This document shows, in pieces, positions 44,469-55,690 of a stretch of 64,000 nt of DNA. Source of the stretch: Eulemur rufifrons (taxonomy: Eukaryota; Chordata; Mammalia; Primates; Lemuridae); assembly GCF_041146395.1 (NCBI RefSeq), contig NC_090996.1, forward strand, positions 30,342,738 to 30,406,737, written 5' to 3'. A model generated the notes under the pieces. That model did not search any database and was not told the DNA's origin. It worked only from the letters and a program-made list of their open reading frames with translations. Every line of letters begins with the position of its first letter. Within the stretch, counting starts at the first letter, position 1. Made by a program: the position numbers and the translations under genes.

Positions 44469-45259
44469 TAGCATTATTTTAATCCTGCTTCTGCAAAGAT
44501 TATTATATAGCCAGTTCTTGTGAATGATGAAAGCCAAGTTGAGTCTGACCCATTTCAGAACCAGTAGGGTGAAATGGATCGAATTGTTGAGGTGGGGCGC
44601 ATTCTCCAGGATTTCTTGACTTAAACCATGAATACCTGTATGTGGGTTTTGAGGATATCATGAAAAATATCAAACCGATCATTGAAAAAAGGCAAACTTT
44701 TTTCCTAGGACTTTAAGGACTCTCTGGCTCATTCTGAGGAGGTGTCAGTTTCCTTTCCTAGGACTGGCTGCTCCTGAGATAGGTCCTTATATTTTAAAAC
44801 ACAACGTATCTTTTGGCCTTAGATCAACATGAATAATAACTGAAATGATGCATAATTAATTACTCTGCACATCAATACCAATTCCTAATATTGATGGCTT
44901 AAATATTGCAGAACCAATGTTTTTATTTGTATATAGGCACGTGTATATAAGTGTGTGCGTGAGTATATTTAGACAACTCAAGCCACTAAATCTTGAGTTC
45001 TGGCATCCAACTTTTGAGAAGGCCAACTAAACCTCCACAAAGTGAAAAAGTTCTTTGAAAATTCACTCTCAAGTCACAGGTTTTGGAGGGTAATGAAGAC
45101 AGAAAAGAAAAATCTGGTACATTATATGAAGAGGTATTCGTGTGGGAGAAATGTCCTCACACCTGCTTAGAGCGCTGTAACCCAAGTGTCTGACGGAACC
45201 AAGCATTTCCTCTTCTTTATTTCATTCAGCAAATGAAACAAATGAGGGAGTGCCTCTCT
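44469..45259. other. Single-copy block
   Basis: No repeat or gene identified. AT-rich around 44820-44990. Confidence 0.3.
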
Positions 45260-45470
45260 CCTGCCCTCCCCACGGCGTCTTAATGGATCACAGTAAAATT
45301 TGAGAACCACTGCCTTCCTGGTAAAATGATAGACTCTCGGGTTCGATCCACCAGAGATTTGGATCCAATAGGCCCGAGGTTGAGTGTAGGAATCTGAATT
45401 TTTATTAGGCACGCCAGGGGATTTTCTCATTTAGGCAGTTTGTGGACTACAGTGTATGAAACTCTGCCCT
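45260..45470. mobile_element. Diverged hAT-Charlie (MER20-like) element
   Basis: AAAATTTGAGAACCACTGCC, TTAATGGATCACAGTAAA, GGTTGAGTGTAGGAATCTGA and ATTAGGCACGCCAGGGGATT fit the MER20 group in reverse, decayed. Confidence 0.5.
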
Positions 45471-47309
<1,839 letters not shown>

Positions 47310-47540
47310 AATAACAAGAGTAACAATAATACAACAACTAGCGTTTAATGAGCACTTAGTAAGAAACAAGAAAACTTTGCCAGCTACTTTACGGCGATGA
47401 ATCTTTATGAGCCCCTAAGAACTTGTAGGAACCATATCACATTCTTCATATGAGGACCCTGGTCCTTCTGGTAGATTATGGAGGTGGAATTTGAGCCCCA
47501 GAATTTTGGCTTCTAAGCCCATGCTTTCACCTTCCTTTGG
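47310..47540 (-). mobile_element. MIR SINE, antisense
   Basis: ACTAGCGTTTAATGAGCACT, CAGCTACTTTACGGCGATGA, TATGGAGGTGGAATTTGAGC and CTTCTAAGCCCATGCTTTCA. Confidence 0.8.
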
Positions 47541-47554
47541 CCACCCTTCCATCA

Positions 47555-47695
47555 ACAAATGGAGACACTAAAAATCTGATAAGTCAGGTGACGTACCCAT
47601 GGTCATACAATTAGGGGGTGATGGAGCTTGCTCTAAAACCAGGGTCTTCAGACTCCAAACTCTGGGTCCTTTCCGACATGCTACCTCCTTCCTAA
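47555..47695 (-). mobile_element. MIR SINE, antisense, second copy
   Basis: CAAATGGAGACACTAAAAAT, ACGTACCCATGGTCATACAA, CTCTAAAACCAGGGTCTTCA. Same strand and tandem with the MIR before it. Confidence 0.7.
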
Positions 47696-48486
47696 TGGCC
47701 TAATTTCTGAACCATTTCCTTTGACCCCAGAGAACTTTGGAAGAATCTGAGGAAATTAAAGAATGAAGTTCAGGCTGCTGGCCCCTCCCTGGCGTACTTA
47801 AGTAAGCTGCAGAGAAGGCCAGGCCATTTATTTTCGGGAACAGCCTAATAATCACCCAGCAAGTCTGGTTACGGATGTGGTTCATCAGGCCACCTGGATA
47901 TACTAGTGCAAAAAGCTCACAGTCCGTCTCAGGCTGATGGATTGCCCGAGTTATTAATACGGAAAAGGAGGGAGATTTACTTTCGGTAGTGGAATTAAGG
48001 TGCTTCAGTGCACCCTGGACTAGTTGTTTTAAAATAACAGGGGACCGAGTTTCTCTTGGAAAAGGACTTAATTTTTATTGAAAACCTACCACCTTCAAAT
48101 GGCCGGGAAGTTGAAGAACTATAAAACTGTCAAACAGCCCCATTATTAAAAGCTTTATTTGACAAATCTTCCACTGCTGGGGTAACTCGTGCATTTTGCC
48201 TCCTCTCTCACAAGAAATAAAACCACTCACTTATGCAAACTGCTGACAAGGAATGGAAACAAATGGACTTCTAAACACGAACAGAGACACCCCGGCCCCT
48301 TCCCGCAACCTAATGGAAGTCAGAGCCATCCATAAATCTAGGGCCGCTTGGACAGAATCGTGGTTCCACAACTCCTCGTCTCGCTGGGTTCAGAGCTGAG
48401 GAAAATGTCCTTGTTTCTGGAAGGCTCTGTGAGAATGGGAGGGATTTAAAGGCATGAAGAAGTATTTTACTAACACAGTCCTTCTG
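47696..48486. other. Repeat-free block; conserved-element candidate
   Basis: No repeat over about 0.8 kb. It has AGTTATTAATACGGAAAAGG (47950), AAAAAGCTCACAGTCCG and TAATTTTTATTGAAAACC. It contains several unmethylated-looking CpG sites for an AT-rich stretch. Candidate enhancer by texture only. Confidence 0.4.
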
Positions 48487-49036
48487 TATTAGTTTTCTAT
48501 TACTGTATAACAAATGACCACAAATGTAGAGACTTAAAACAATGCATATTTATTAGCTTATGGTTTTGTGGATCAGGGGTCCAGACATAATTTAATTTTT
48601 TTTTTCCTAGAATTTCATGAGGCCTTAATCAAGACATCAGCCAGGGCTGGGTTTCCATCTGGAGGCTCAACTGGGGAAGGGGCCACTTCCTCAATTGTGT
48701 GGTTGTTGGCAACACTCAGTTCCTTGCAACTGTAGATTAAATTTATTATTGTTGTTGGCCAGAGGCTGCTCTCAGCTCTTAACCCTGCTGTTCCTTGCAG
48801 CATGAACGTCTCCAACATTGCTACTATTTCATCCAGCCAGAGAGAAGGGTCTCTAGTGAGCCTGTTAGCAAGATGAAGTCTTATATAATGTGACATAGTC
48901 ACAGAAGGGACAGCTCATCACTTTCGCCGTGTTCTGTTGGTTAGAAGCAAGTCATGGGTTTTGTCCACACTCAAGGAGAGGCGATCACACGAGGGTGTGA
49001 ATGCCAGCAGGTGGGCGATCATTGGCAGTCACTTTG
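48487..49036 (-). mobile_element. MLT1-like LTR, antisense
   Basis: TATTAGTTTTCTATTACTGT, AACAAATGACCACAAATGTA, TCAAGACATCAGCCAGGGCT, TCCAACATTGCTACTATTTC, TCTGTTGGTTAGAAGCAAGT, CACACTCAAGGAGAGGCGAT, and a GGCAGTCACTTTGGAGTCTA end. It is the antisense counterpart of the LTR at 33065. Confidence 0.75.
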
Positions 49037-49178
49037 GAGTCTACAGGTGCCCAACACCACGCCTGGCTAATTTTTCTATTTTTGGTAGAGACAGGGTCTC
49101 ACTCTTGTTCAGGCTGGTCTCAAACTCCTTGGCCTCCCAGAGTGCTAGGATTACAGGCGTGAGCCACTGCGCCTGCCT
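49037..49178 (-). mobile_element. Alu left-arm fragment, antisense, 3' half missing
   Basis: CTACAGGTGCCCAACACCAC, CTGGCTAATTTTTCTATTTT, GTAGAGACAGGGTCTCACTC, then AGAGTGCTAGGATTACAGGC and GAGCCACTGCGCCTGCC. On this strand the Alu's 3' (tail) half should come first, but the LTR runs straight into the middle. Confidence 0.92.
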
Positions 49179-49181
49179 AAA

Positions 49182-49228
49182 ATGAATGAAAGAAAGAAAG
49201 AAAAGAAAGGAAAGAAAGAAAGAAAGAA
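49182..49228. repeat. (GAAA)n microsatellite
   Basis: Tetranucleotide GAAA with small GGAAA interruptions, abutting the 5' end of the Alu fragment. Confidence 0.95.
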
Positions 49229-49420
49229 TAAATATGGACTTTGAAGCTTTGGAGGTGGATATTCTGGCACTGCCACTTGCTAGCTCTGTGACTGGGGACA
49301 AATTTTAAAAATTGCTTCTGCTCTAGTCTCCTCATCTGAAAAATGGAGATGATAACTCCGTAACAACTCATCTAGCTGTTTTGAGTTCACATAATATATG
49401 CAAATTGCTTAGCATGGGGG
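49229..49420 (+). mobile_element. MIR SINE
   Basis: TATGGACTTTGAAGCTTTGG, TTCTGGCACTGCCACTTGCT, AGTCTCCTCATCTGAAAAAT and CATAATATATGCAAATTGC. Confidence 0.85.
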
Positions 49421-49849
49421 TCATATGCAGAAAAAGATGGACCATGTGTTAGTTATTCTTCCTGGCCTTAGAATACTTAGCCATCGGGGCCGTCTTAGGT
49501 TGGCTGTTGTGTTTCTTTACCACCTCTTGATTTATGATCTTGTTGGGATGGAGCAACGGGAACAGAGGACTTGTACTGTGGGCCCAGCTACCTTGCTCAG
49601 GTGAAGATGACTGGGAGGTATTGGGACATAAGACAGGCCAGCTTCAATGAGGGGAGTAGGCATGGTTGGGGGGTGGTCACAGCAGACATTCAGATGTCCT
49701 CTCTTATTGGGCATATTTCTCTGGGATTACATTTCTAAGATCTCTTTCCTTTCCTCCTAAGATATCTTGCTTTCCACTGGCTGCAAACCTATTCTTATGG
49801 TCCGTTTGATAGTGGGTATTTCCACGCATTAACCCATAATGCAGTATAT
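49421..49849. other. Single-copy stretch
   Basis: No gene or repeat. Confidence 0.3.
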
Positions 49850-50645
49850 ATGTACATATACACACATATTTTATTGTGGTAAAATAACATAGAATTTTCC
49901 ATTTTAACTATTTTTAAGTGTACAGTTCTGTGGCACTAAGTGCATTCACATTGTTGTGCCACCATCACCACCATCCATCTCCAGGACTTTTTCATCTTCC
50001 CAAACTGAAACTCTAATCAAACACTCACTCTCTCTCCTCCCTTCAGCCCCTGGAAACCACTATTCTACTTTCTTTCTCCCCATGACTTTACTCCAGTAAC
50101 CTCATATAAATGCACATAATACTTGTGGTTTTGGGACTGGTTTCGCTAGCCCAATGTCTTCAAGGTTCATTCATGTTGCGGCATGCGTCAAAATTTCCTT
50201 CCTTTTTAAGGATGAATAACATTCCCTCGCATGTATATGCCACATTTTGTTTATTCATTCATCTGCCGACGGACACTTGGGGTGCTCGCACCCTTTGGCT
50301 GTTGTGAATAATGCTGCTATGAACATGGGTGTACAAATATCTGTTTGAGTTGCTGTTTTCATTTCTTTTGGGTATATCCCCAGAAATGAAATTGCTGGAC
50401 TATCTGCTGGTTTAATTTTTTTGAGGAACTTCCATACTGTTTTCTATACTGGCTACACCATTTTACATTCCCACCAAAAGTGGACAAGTGTTCCAATTTC
50501 TCCACGTCCTCATCAATGCTTGTTATTTTCTTCTTCTTTTGTTAAATAGTCATCCTCATGAGTGTGAAGTGGTATCTCATTGCAGCTTTGATTTGTGTTT
50601 CCCTAATGATTAATGATGTTGAGCATCTTTTCACACCTGTATTTA
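49850..50645 (-). mobile_element. L1 (MA/MB-like) 3' UTR, antisense, about 0.8 kb
   Basis: TTTTATTGTGGTAAAATAAC, TTAAGTGTACAGTTCTGTGG, ACATTGTTGTGCCACCATCA, CTGCTATGAACATGGGTGTA, TTGGGTATATCCCCAGAAAT, CATTCCCACCAAAAGTGGAC and GTGAAGTGGTATCTCATTGC. One of the better kept LINE fragments. Confidence 0.9.
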
Positions 50646-51365
50646 TATTTTAATAAAGAATTTTTTTGAGACTCTGAAAACTTTCTAGTGCATAGGTTGC
50701 ATTTGACAGTGGAATTACAAGCAGCTCTAAGGAAGAGGTGATTGTAGGTATAGGACCTCCCTAGTTCCAAATCCCCTAATGTTCAGAAGTGCACACGGTG
50801 CCTATTTGACGCCTGTGTGAGGTCATTCCCAGATGCTCTCCGCTGGGGTCTGAAAATTCCCTGGTTTCAGCTCGGCTCGTTCATCTTTGTTATCAAGTGA
50901 TATCCCGCCTACAAAGTCTGCTGAGGAAAGCACAGCCAGCTGCCATCTCTTTAATATTTAGAAATCTGCCTTAATAAATCCCAGCTCCTCCTGCGTGTTG
51001 CTGTCTGTATTCGTGGTCTCCAGTTTTCTGGGAATTCAGTAGGATGGTGTCTTATCTGTTAGCTTGTCAGAAACAGGCGCGAGGACAATCAAATGTTCAT
51101 CTATTCACATCTGGTGTTCTGCGGGGAACAGCGTTTAGACCCCCACTGTGTTTAACTGTATAAATGGTTTCTATCTATCATGTAAATCGGAGCTGCTTAC
51201 GTGCAGAGCAAACCGCATCAGATAGAGATCCACACAGGGTCTGTGCTGCGGAGGGGACTACCCAGCCTTCTGTGAACACTGGGAATTGCAGAATTCTCAC
51301 CATAGTCTTTTCTTATGTTTTCCATGCTGATTCCTAGTTGAAGTTTAGCTTTTAATTATTACACT
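50646..51365. other. Single-copy block; conserved-element candidate 50780-51240
   Basis: No repeat. 50780-51240 has CTTTAATATTTAGAAATCTG, CCTTAATAAATCCC, CTTCGTTCATCTTTGTTATC-like strings and retained CpGs. Inferred regulatory candidate only. Confidence 0.35.
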
Positions 51366-51700
51366 TTGTGTGTGTGTGTGTGTGTGTGTGCATGCTTCTG
51401 TGCATACATGTATATGTGTATGTATCTTTGGGCGTGTGCATGTCTGTATACTGTATTTCTCACCATGCCGGTCTGTATTTGCATTTGCATATATCTGTGT
51501 ACACCTTCTCTCCTGCATGTCTTTGTGTGCTTCTCTGTGGATGTACTTTTACGTGGTCTTTTGGGGTCTGTATGTCTGTCAGTGTTTATTTGTGATATCT
51601 CTCTGTGCTCGCATAGGTGTGCATGTCTGTGTGTGTGTGCCTAGGATTGGCTTATCTGATTGGGTATGTGGGTTTTGTGTGTGTGTGTGTGCATGCGCCT
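51366..51700. repeat. (TG)n microsatellite and long TG-rich alternating tract
   Basis: A pure TG run at 51368-51391 is followed by about 300 bp of imperfect alternating TG, CA and AT, with a second TG run at 51676-51691. Alternating purine-pyrimidine of this length is Z-DNA-prone. Three plus-frame ORFs here (75-176 codons) read Cys-Val repeats and are artefacts. Confidence 0.85.
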
Positions 51701-52244
51701 ACCTTGCAAATGCTTTTCTTTTCCACGTCACCCCTCCTTCTTCTGTGAATGGAGCCAGATCATCCATTTTCAAGCGTGGGGAGAATTATTGGCTTGGACT
51801 GTTATGGCAAGAGGCAGCCATCCTTGCGACGTGTCTGAGGCGTGGCTTGCAGGGCCTCTGGGACTGCCCCCACCCTCAGCTCTGTGCAGCCGTGTGCTGA
51901 AAACAGTCTAATGGGGCAGAATTACCTGGTTGAAATCAATGCCTCCTTTCCCTCTGCTGCTAACAAGGCCTGCATACCAGCACCTCCACAACTGCATTCA
52001 CTAGTTCCCATGAAGGAAGGTGCTTAGAGCTGGTGGCACTAAAGCAATTCATTCTCCTGCCAGCTGCAGGTAGCTTCCTGCCCTGAATTTTCCTTGTGTG
52101 CAGGGTAAGCAGCACTATTGGTTCTTTTAACCAAGTTCCTATCTTTTCTTTAACCAGCTTGCCCTCTGCTGGACTTCAGTTTCCCCTTCTATCTCCTAAG
52201 GAGGGCTCGAGTCTTCTACCTTACCTTGTTATCAAGAGTCAAGA
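51701..52244. other. Single-copy stretch
   Basis: No gene or repeat recognised. Confidence 0.3.
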
Positions 52245-52400
52245 GGATGGTGACAGCGTTATCATTGCCATCATCATCAATCTACCACTTAGGTTTACAT
52301 GGCGCTTTCCAAAGTACAAACGTCCTAAGGCCTTGTACACACTACCTCTTCCAGCCACAGGTTAAACCCATGACACAAGTAAAATCATTTCCATTTTTTT
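52245..52400 (-). mobile_element. MIR-like fragment, antisense
   Basis: TACATGGCGCTTTCCAAAG and TTGTACACACTACCTC resemble the antisense MIR 3' end. Confidence 0.4.
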
Positions 52401-52409
52401 CCAGCAGCT

Positions 52410-52665
52410 GCTGATATTGACTGAACGGTCACAACGAGTCAGTCATGGTGCTAAAGCCCCTTTACATGAATTAAACTATTTGATATTCACTACAACCCTA
52501 GGAAGTAGACATGATTATTATTATTATCTTCATTTAACAGATAGAGAAAGACCAAGAGAGGTTAAGTAATTTGTCTGAGGTCGCACAGCCAGGAAGTGGC
52601 AGAGCTGGAAGAAGAAAACAGACGTTTTGGATGCAGAGCTCGTGTTCTTAACCACCATGGAGTGG
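52410..52665 (-). mobile_element. MIR SINE, antisense
   Basis: GAGTCAGTCATGGTGCTAAA, ATTATTATTATTATCTTCAT, GATAGAGAAAGACCAAGAGA, CACAGCCAGGAAGTGGCAGA and TGTTCTTAACCACCATGG; near full-length. Confidence 0.88.
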
Positions 52666-52846
52666 AGAGACTGTGACCTGGCCAATCTCTTGAGCTGTGC
52701 GTGGTCTGGGCCCTTCGACTCTCCTGGACCAGTGATGCTAACGATGATTCTATGGCTTTGAATAGTGCTTAGGTTGCTGGCTCAGCAAAACACTCTCTTC
52801 CCAGATACTTCCCTGTTCTTCCAAATTGACTTTGTTTACCCATAAA

Positions 52847-52866
52847 CACACACACACACACACACG
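52847..52866. repeat. (CA)n microsatellite
   Basis: About 10 CA units. Confidence 0.9.
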
Positions 52867-52869
52867 TTC

Positions 52870-53215
52870 TGCCAGAGGTTCAGAGAATATTGGTGTTGGG
52901 CTGGGAGGGAGGAGAATGGGGAGATGTTGGTCGAAGGATGCAAAATTTCACTTGGACAAGAGGAATAAGTTTGAGAGCTCTATTACATCCTGGTGACTAT
53001 AGTTCATAGCAATGTATTGTAAACTTGAAAATTGCTAAGGGTAGATTTTCAGTGTTCTTACCACAAGAAAAGATCAGCCTCGAAGGTGATACATTGTTAA
53101 ATAGCTTGATTTAGCCATTCTGCAGTGTCCGTATTTCAAAACATCATGTTGTACATTACATATATATATAATTTTTACTTGTCAATTAGAAGATGATAAT
53201 TAAAAAAAGAATGTC
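52870..53215 (+). mobile_element. L1 3' end, sense
   Basis: GAGGAATAAGTTTGAGAGCT, GACTATAGTTCATAGCAATG, TATTGTAAACTTGAAAATTG, AGTGTTCTTACCACAAGAAA, AAACATCATGTTGTACATTA and TTGTCAATTAGAAGATGATA, ending in an A-rich tail at about 53200. Confidence 0.88.
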
Positions 53216-53224
53216 AGTGTCATC

Positions 53225-53838
53225 TTTGATTCCCTTCATTTCCTCATGCCTCCCATCTGATATCTTACTGAATCCTGCCAACTTCAAATTTCTTGTCTTG
53301 AAAATGTATCCAGAATTCAACACCTTCTTCTCTCCACCCCATGGCCACTAGCCTGCTACAGACCAGCCACCGCCGTCTCTCTTCTGGGTTTGCAACAGTC
53401 TCCTTTCTGGTCCTTTTGTTCTGCAGTTGCCTGTGTCGTCCATTCTCCACACAGCAGCCGGAGTCACCCCTCGTGGTCACCCTGATCATGCCATTTCTCT
53501 CCTCCAAACCCACTATGGCTTCCATTTCCCTCACAGGAAAAGCCAAACTCCTTCCTGCGAGACTCAGACGAATGACCAACTGTCACCTCTTTGGCCACCG
53601 CTCTCTCCCTTGCTCACTCTGGCCACACGGATTTTCCTCATCCTCAAACATGCCACAGTGCCAACTCTTCCCCCTACGCTTCCTGGCCAGCTCCCTCCTC
53701 ACTTCCTCACTCAATGGTAACCCTCTCAGTTAAGCCCTCTGTCCCTTCCTCAGTCCCTTCCTAAGATTTCAACCACTCTTCACCCATTCATAGCCCGCTA
53801 CTTTTCTCTACTTTCTTTCTCCTTAATGCTTATGCATG
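53225..53838 (+). mobile_element. L2 LINE 3' region, first part (split by L1)
   Basis: CAGTTGCCTGTGTCGTCCAT, TCCACACAGCAGCCGGAGTC, CATGCCATTTCTCTCCTCCA, AACCCACTATGGCTTCCATT and AGCCCTCTGTCCCTTCCTCA. It continues at 54090 after a younger L1. ORFs of 130 and 97 codons are L2 remnants. Confidence 0.9.
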
Positions 53839-53839
53839 T

Positions 53840-54085
53840 CCAAAGATTTAACGAACAGCATGAGGACATTAGTTAATAACAGTGCATTGGATTCAGGATT
53901 TTTGCTAAATGAGCAGATTGTAGCTGCTCTTGCCACAGATGGAAAAAAGGGTAGCTATGAGACAGGGAATATACTAATTTGCTTCACTATAGTAACCATT
54001 TTACTATATATATGTATCTTATAACATCATGTGGTATACCCTAAATATATACAATAAAATTTATTTTAAAAATACTATATATATT
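53840..54085 (+). mobile_element. L1 3' end, sense, inserted in L2
   Basis: GAACAGCATGAGGACATTAG, GGTAGCTATGAGACAGGGAA, AACATCATGTGGTATACCCT and AAATATATACAATAAAATTT, then an A/T-rich tail. It is 5'-truncated. Confidence 0.75.
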
Positions 54086-54089
54086 TATT

Positions 54090-54205
54090 TACTTATCTTG
54101 TTTATTTTCTTTCTGCTGGCAGAGACACAGGGATTGTCATGTGTTGATTACTGCTATGCACTTGGCGCATAGTGGGCACTTAGTTTATATCTGCTGAATG
54201 ACTTC
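54090..54205 (+). mobile_element. L2 LINE 3' end, second part
   Basis: ACTTATCTTGTTTATTTTCT, CTGGCAGAGACACAGGGATT, CACTTGGCGCATAGTGGGCA and ATCTGCTGAATGAC complete the L2 tail started at 53225. Confidence 0.8.
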
Positions 54206-54214
54206 TATATGAGA

Positions 54215-54725
54215 GCACATGCATGTATATAAAATTCAAAAGGTATAGGAGGGAAATGTTCTCTTTTGCTACTATCCTTGGGCCACGCATCTTCACTCCC
54301 CTGAGGCAACTGCTATTGCTGTTTCCTTCCAGAGATGATCTGTATAAACAAACGTGTGTATGTGTTTGTGTGTGTGTGTGCGTGTGTATCTGTACCTACA
54401 GTATAGCTACATCTATCTATAGCTTTAGGAGCCTCATACACAGACTGTTTTTCACCTTTCTTTCTTTACTTAGTATCTTGGCAATTCTGTTACACTGGAG
54501 CATGAAGAATAGCTTTGATCTTTTAAATATCTGCCTATTATGTAATTGTACGAGCATGCAGATACTGTTGTACCAGTCCCGAGCTGGTGGACTTTTGGGC
54601 AGCTCCCAATAGCTTGCTCCTGCAGACGTGACGGTAATGAATAACACAGTGCTTGCATGATTTCTCACAGATGCAGGCACGTCCCTGGGATGGATTCCTT
54701 GAAGTGAAATTGTGCTGGCTGACTT
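54215..54725 (-). mobile_element. L1M 3' UTR, antisense
   Basis: AATTCAAAAGGTATAGGAGG, CAGAGATGATCTGTATAAAC, CTTTCTTTACTTAGTATCTT, ATAGCTTTGATCTTTTAAAT and GTCCCTGGGATGGATTCCTT, with a TG microsatellite at 54357-54387. The 129-codon plus ORF is chance. Confidence 0.75.
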
Positions 54726-55219
54726 AAAAAAAAAAATCAATGTTTGGCAAGTTCAGTTTTCTCGAGAGGGATATTCGTGACAATGCTGATCTGGAGGGTT
54801 GCAGTGCTACTGTGTGTCATTATGTCAAAATTAAAAATTGACTCATTATTCGGTTAATGGGGACTTGCGATGACTCTTAGATGGGAAGCTCTCCCCTACT
54901 ACCCCTGCTTCCTGCCTTGAGAAGGTGCCGCGAGTCTCAGAGGCTGTACGTGGCAGAGCGTTTCATGGGATAATTTTCTGTTAACAATAGCATATGAACT
55001 AATTTTCTTTAAAAGCAGACCGAAGGTTGGGTCTTCTTCAATATAAGCGTCTCTGGCTTTGACTTTGTCTATTGTCTCACCAGAGGCTATTTTCCCTCTT
55101 TTTGTGCAGCTGCATTTGGAGGTGAGGTGTGGTTAGAAGGGCTGCTTTCTCCAGCAAAAGACTTAGGAGAGAAAGAGGGACACTTAGAACATTAGTCATG
55201 CTTAAGCGTTGTGAGAAGT
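54726..55219. other. Repeat-free block; conserved-element candidate
   Basis: No repeat. Contains AAATTGACTCATTATTCGGT, TTAATGGGGACTTGCG, GATAATTTTCTGTTAACAAT and retained CpGs. TGACTCA near 54838 is an AP-1-like site on paper. Confidence 0.4.
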
Positions 55220-55290
55220 TCTGGACACTACAGTCTTCTGCAAAATGGGGATAATGATATCTACTCCTCATGAGACTGTTGTGGGGATTT
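55220..55290 (+). mobile_element. MIR fragment
   Basis: CTGCAAAATGGGGATAATGA, TGAGACTGTTGTGGGGATTT. Confidence 0.65.
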
Positions 55291-55294
55291 CATT

Positions 55295-55690
55295 AGCTCA
55301 AGCATTCATTAATTAAAAAAATATTTACTAGACCCCACCCTTGTGTGAGGCTATCCTAGGCTCTGGGAATGCAGACCTGAGCAAAATTCACAAAATTCCT
55401 AGACTTTATGGATATTACTAGCATGTGAAGTGCTTTGCATTGTGTTGGCTATGTGATAGGGCTCTGTGCATGGGGGCTTCTGGCATTTATCATCCTCAGA
55501 GGGTGGAAAGGGACACGTTCTCTTCGAGAGAGTTGGGGAAGAGGAGCAGGTGTTTGAGTTTGCCTTGAAGGATGAGGGCATAGGTTTTCAGGAAGGGAAG
55601 GGTTTTTTTGTAGGGAATTTTCTGGCATAGTGGAAAACATGGGAAAAAGCAAGAGGTGAAACAACACTGGGATGTTTGCAAAACTGAAGA
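55295..55690 (-). mobile_element. L2 LINE 3' region, antisense
   Basis: ATTCATTAATTAAAAAAATA, GGCTATCCTAGGCTCTGGGA, ATGCAGACCTGAGCAAAATT, AGTGGAAAACATGGGAAAAA and GAAACAACACTGGG. Decayed. Confidence 0.65.

Noticed and set aside
51366..51900. Three overlapping plus-strand ORFs of 75-176 codons
   Set aside because: They translate the TG tract into Cys-Val repeats. No start context or domain; simple low-complexity artefact.
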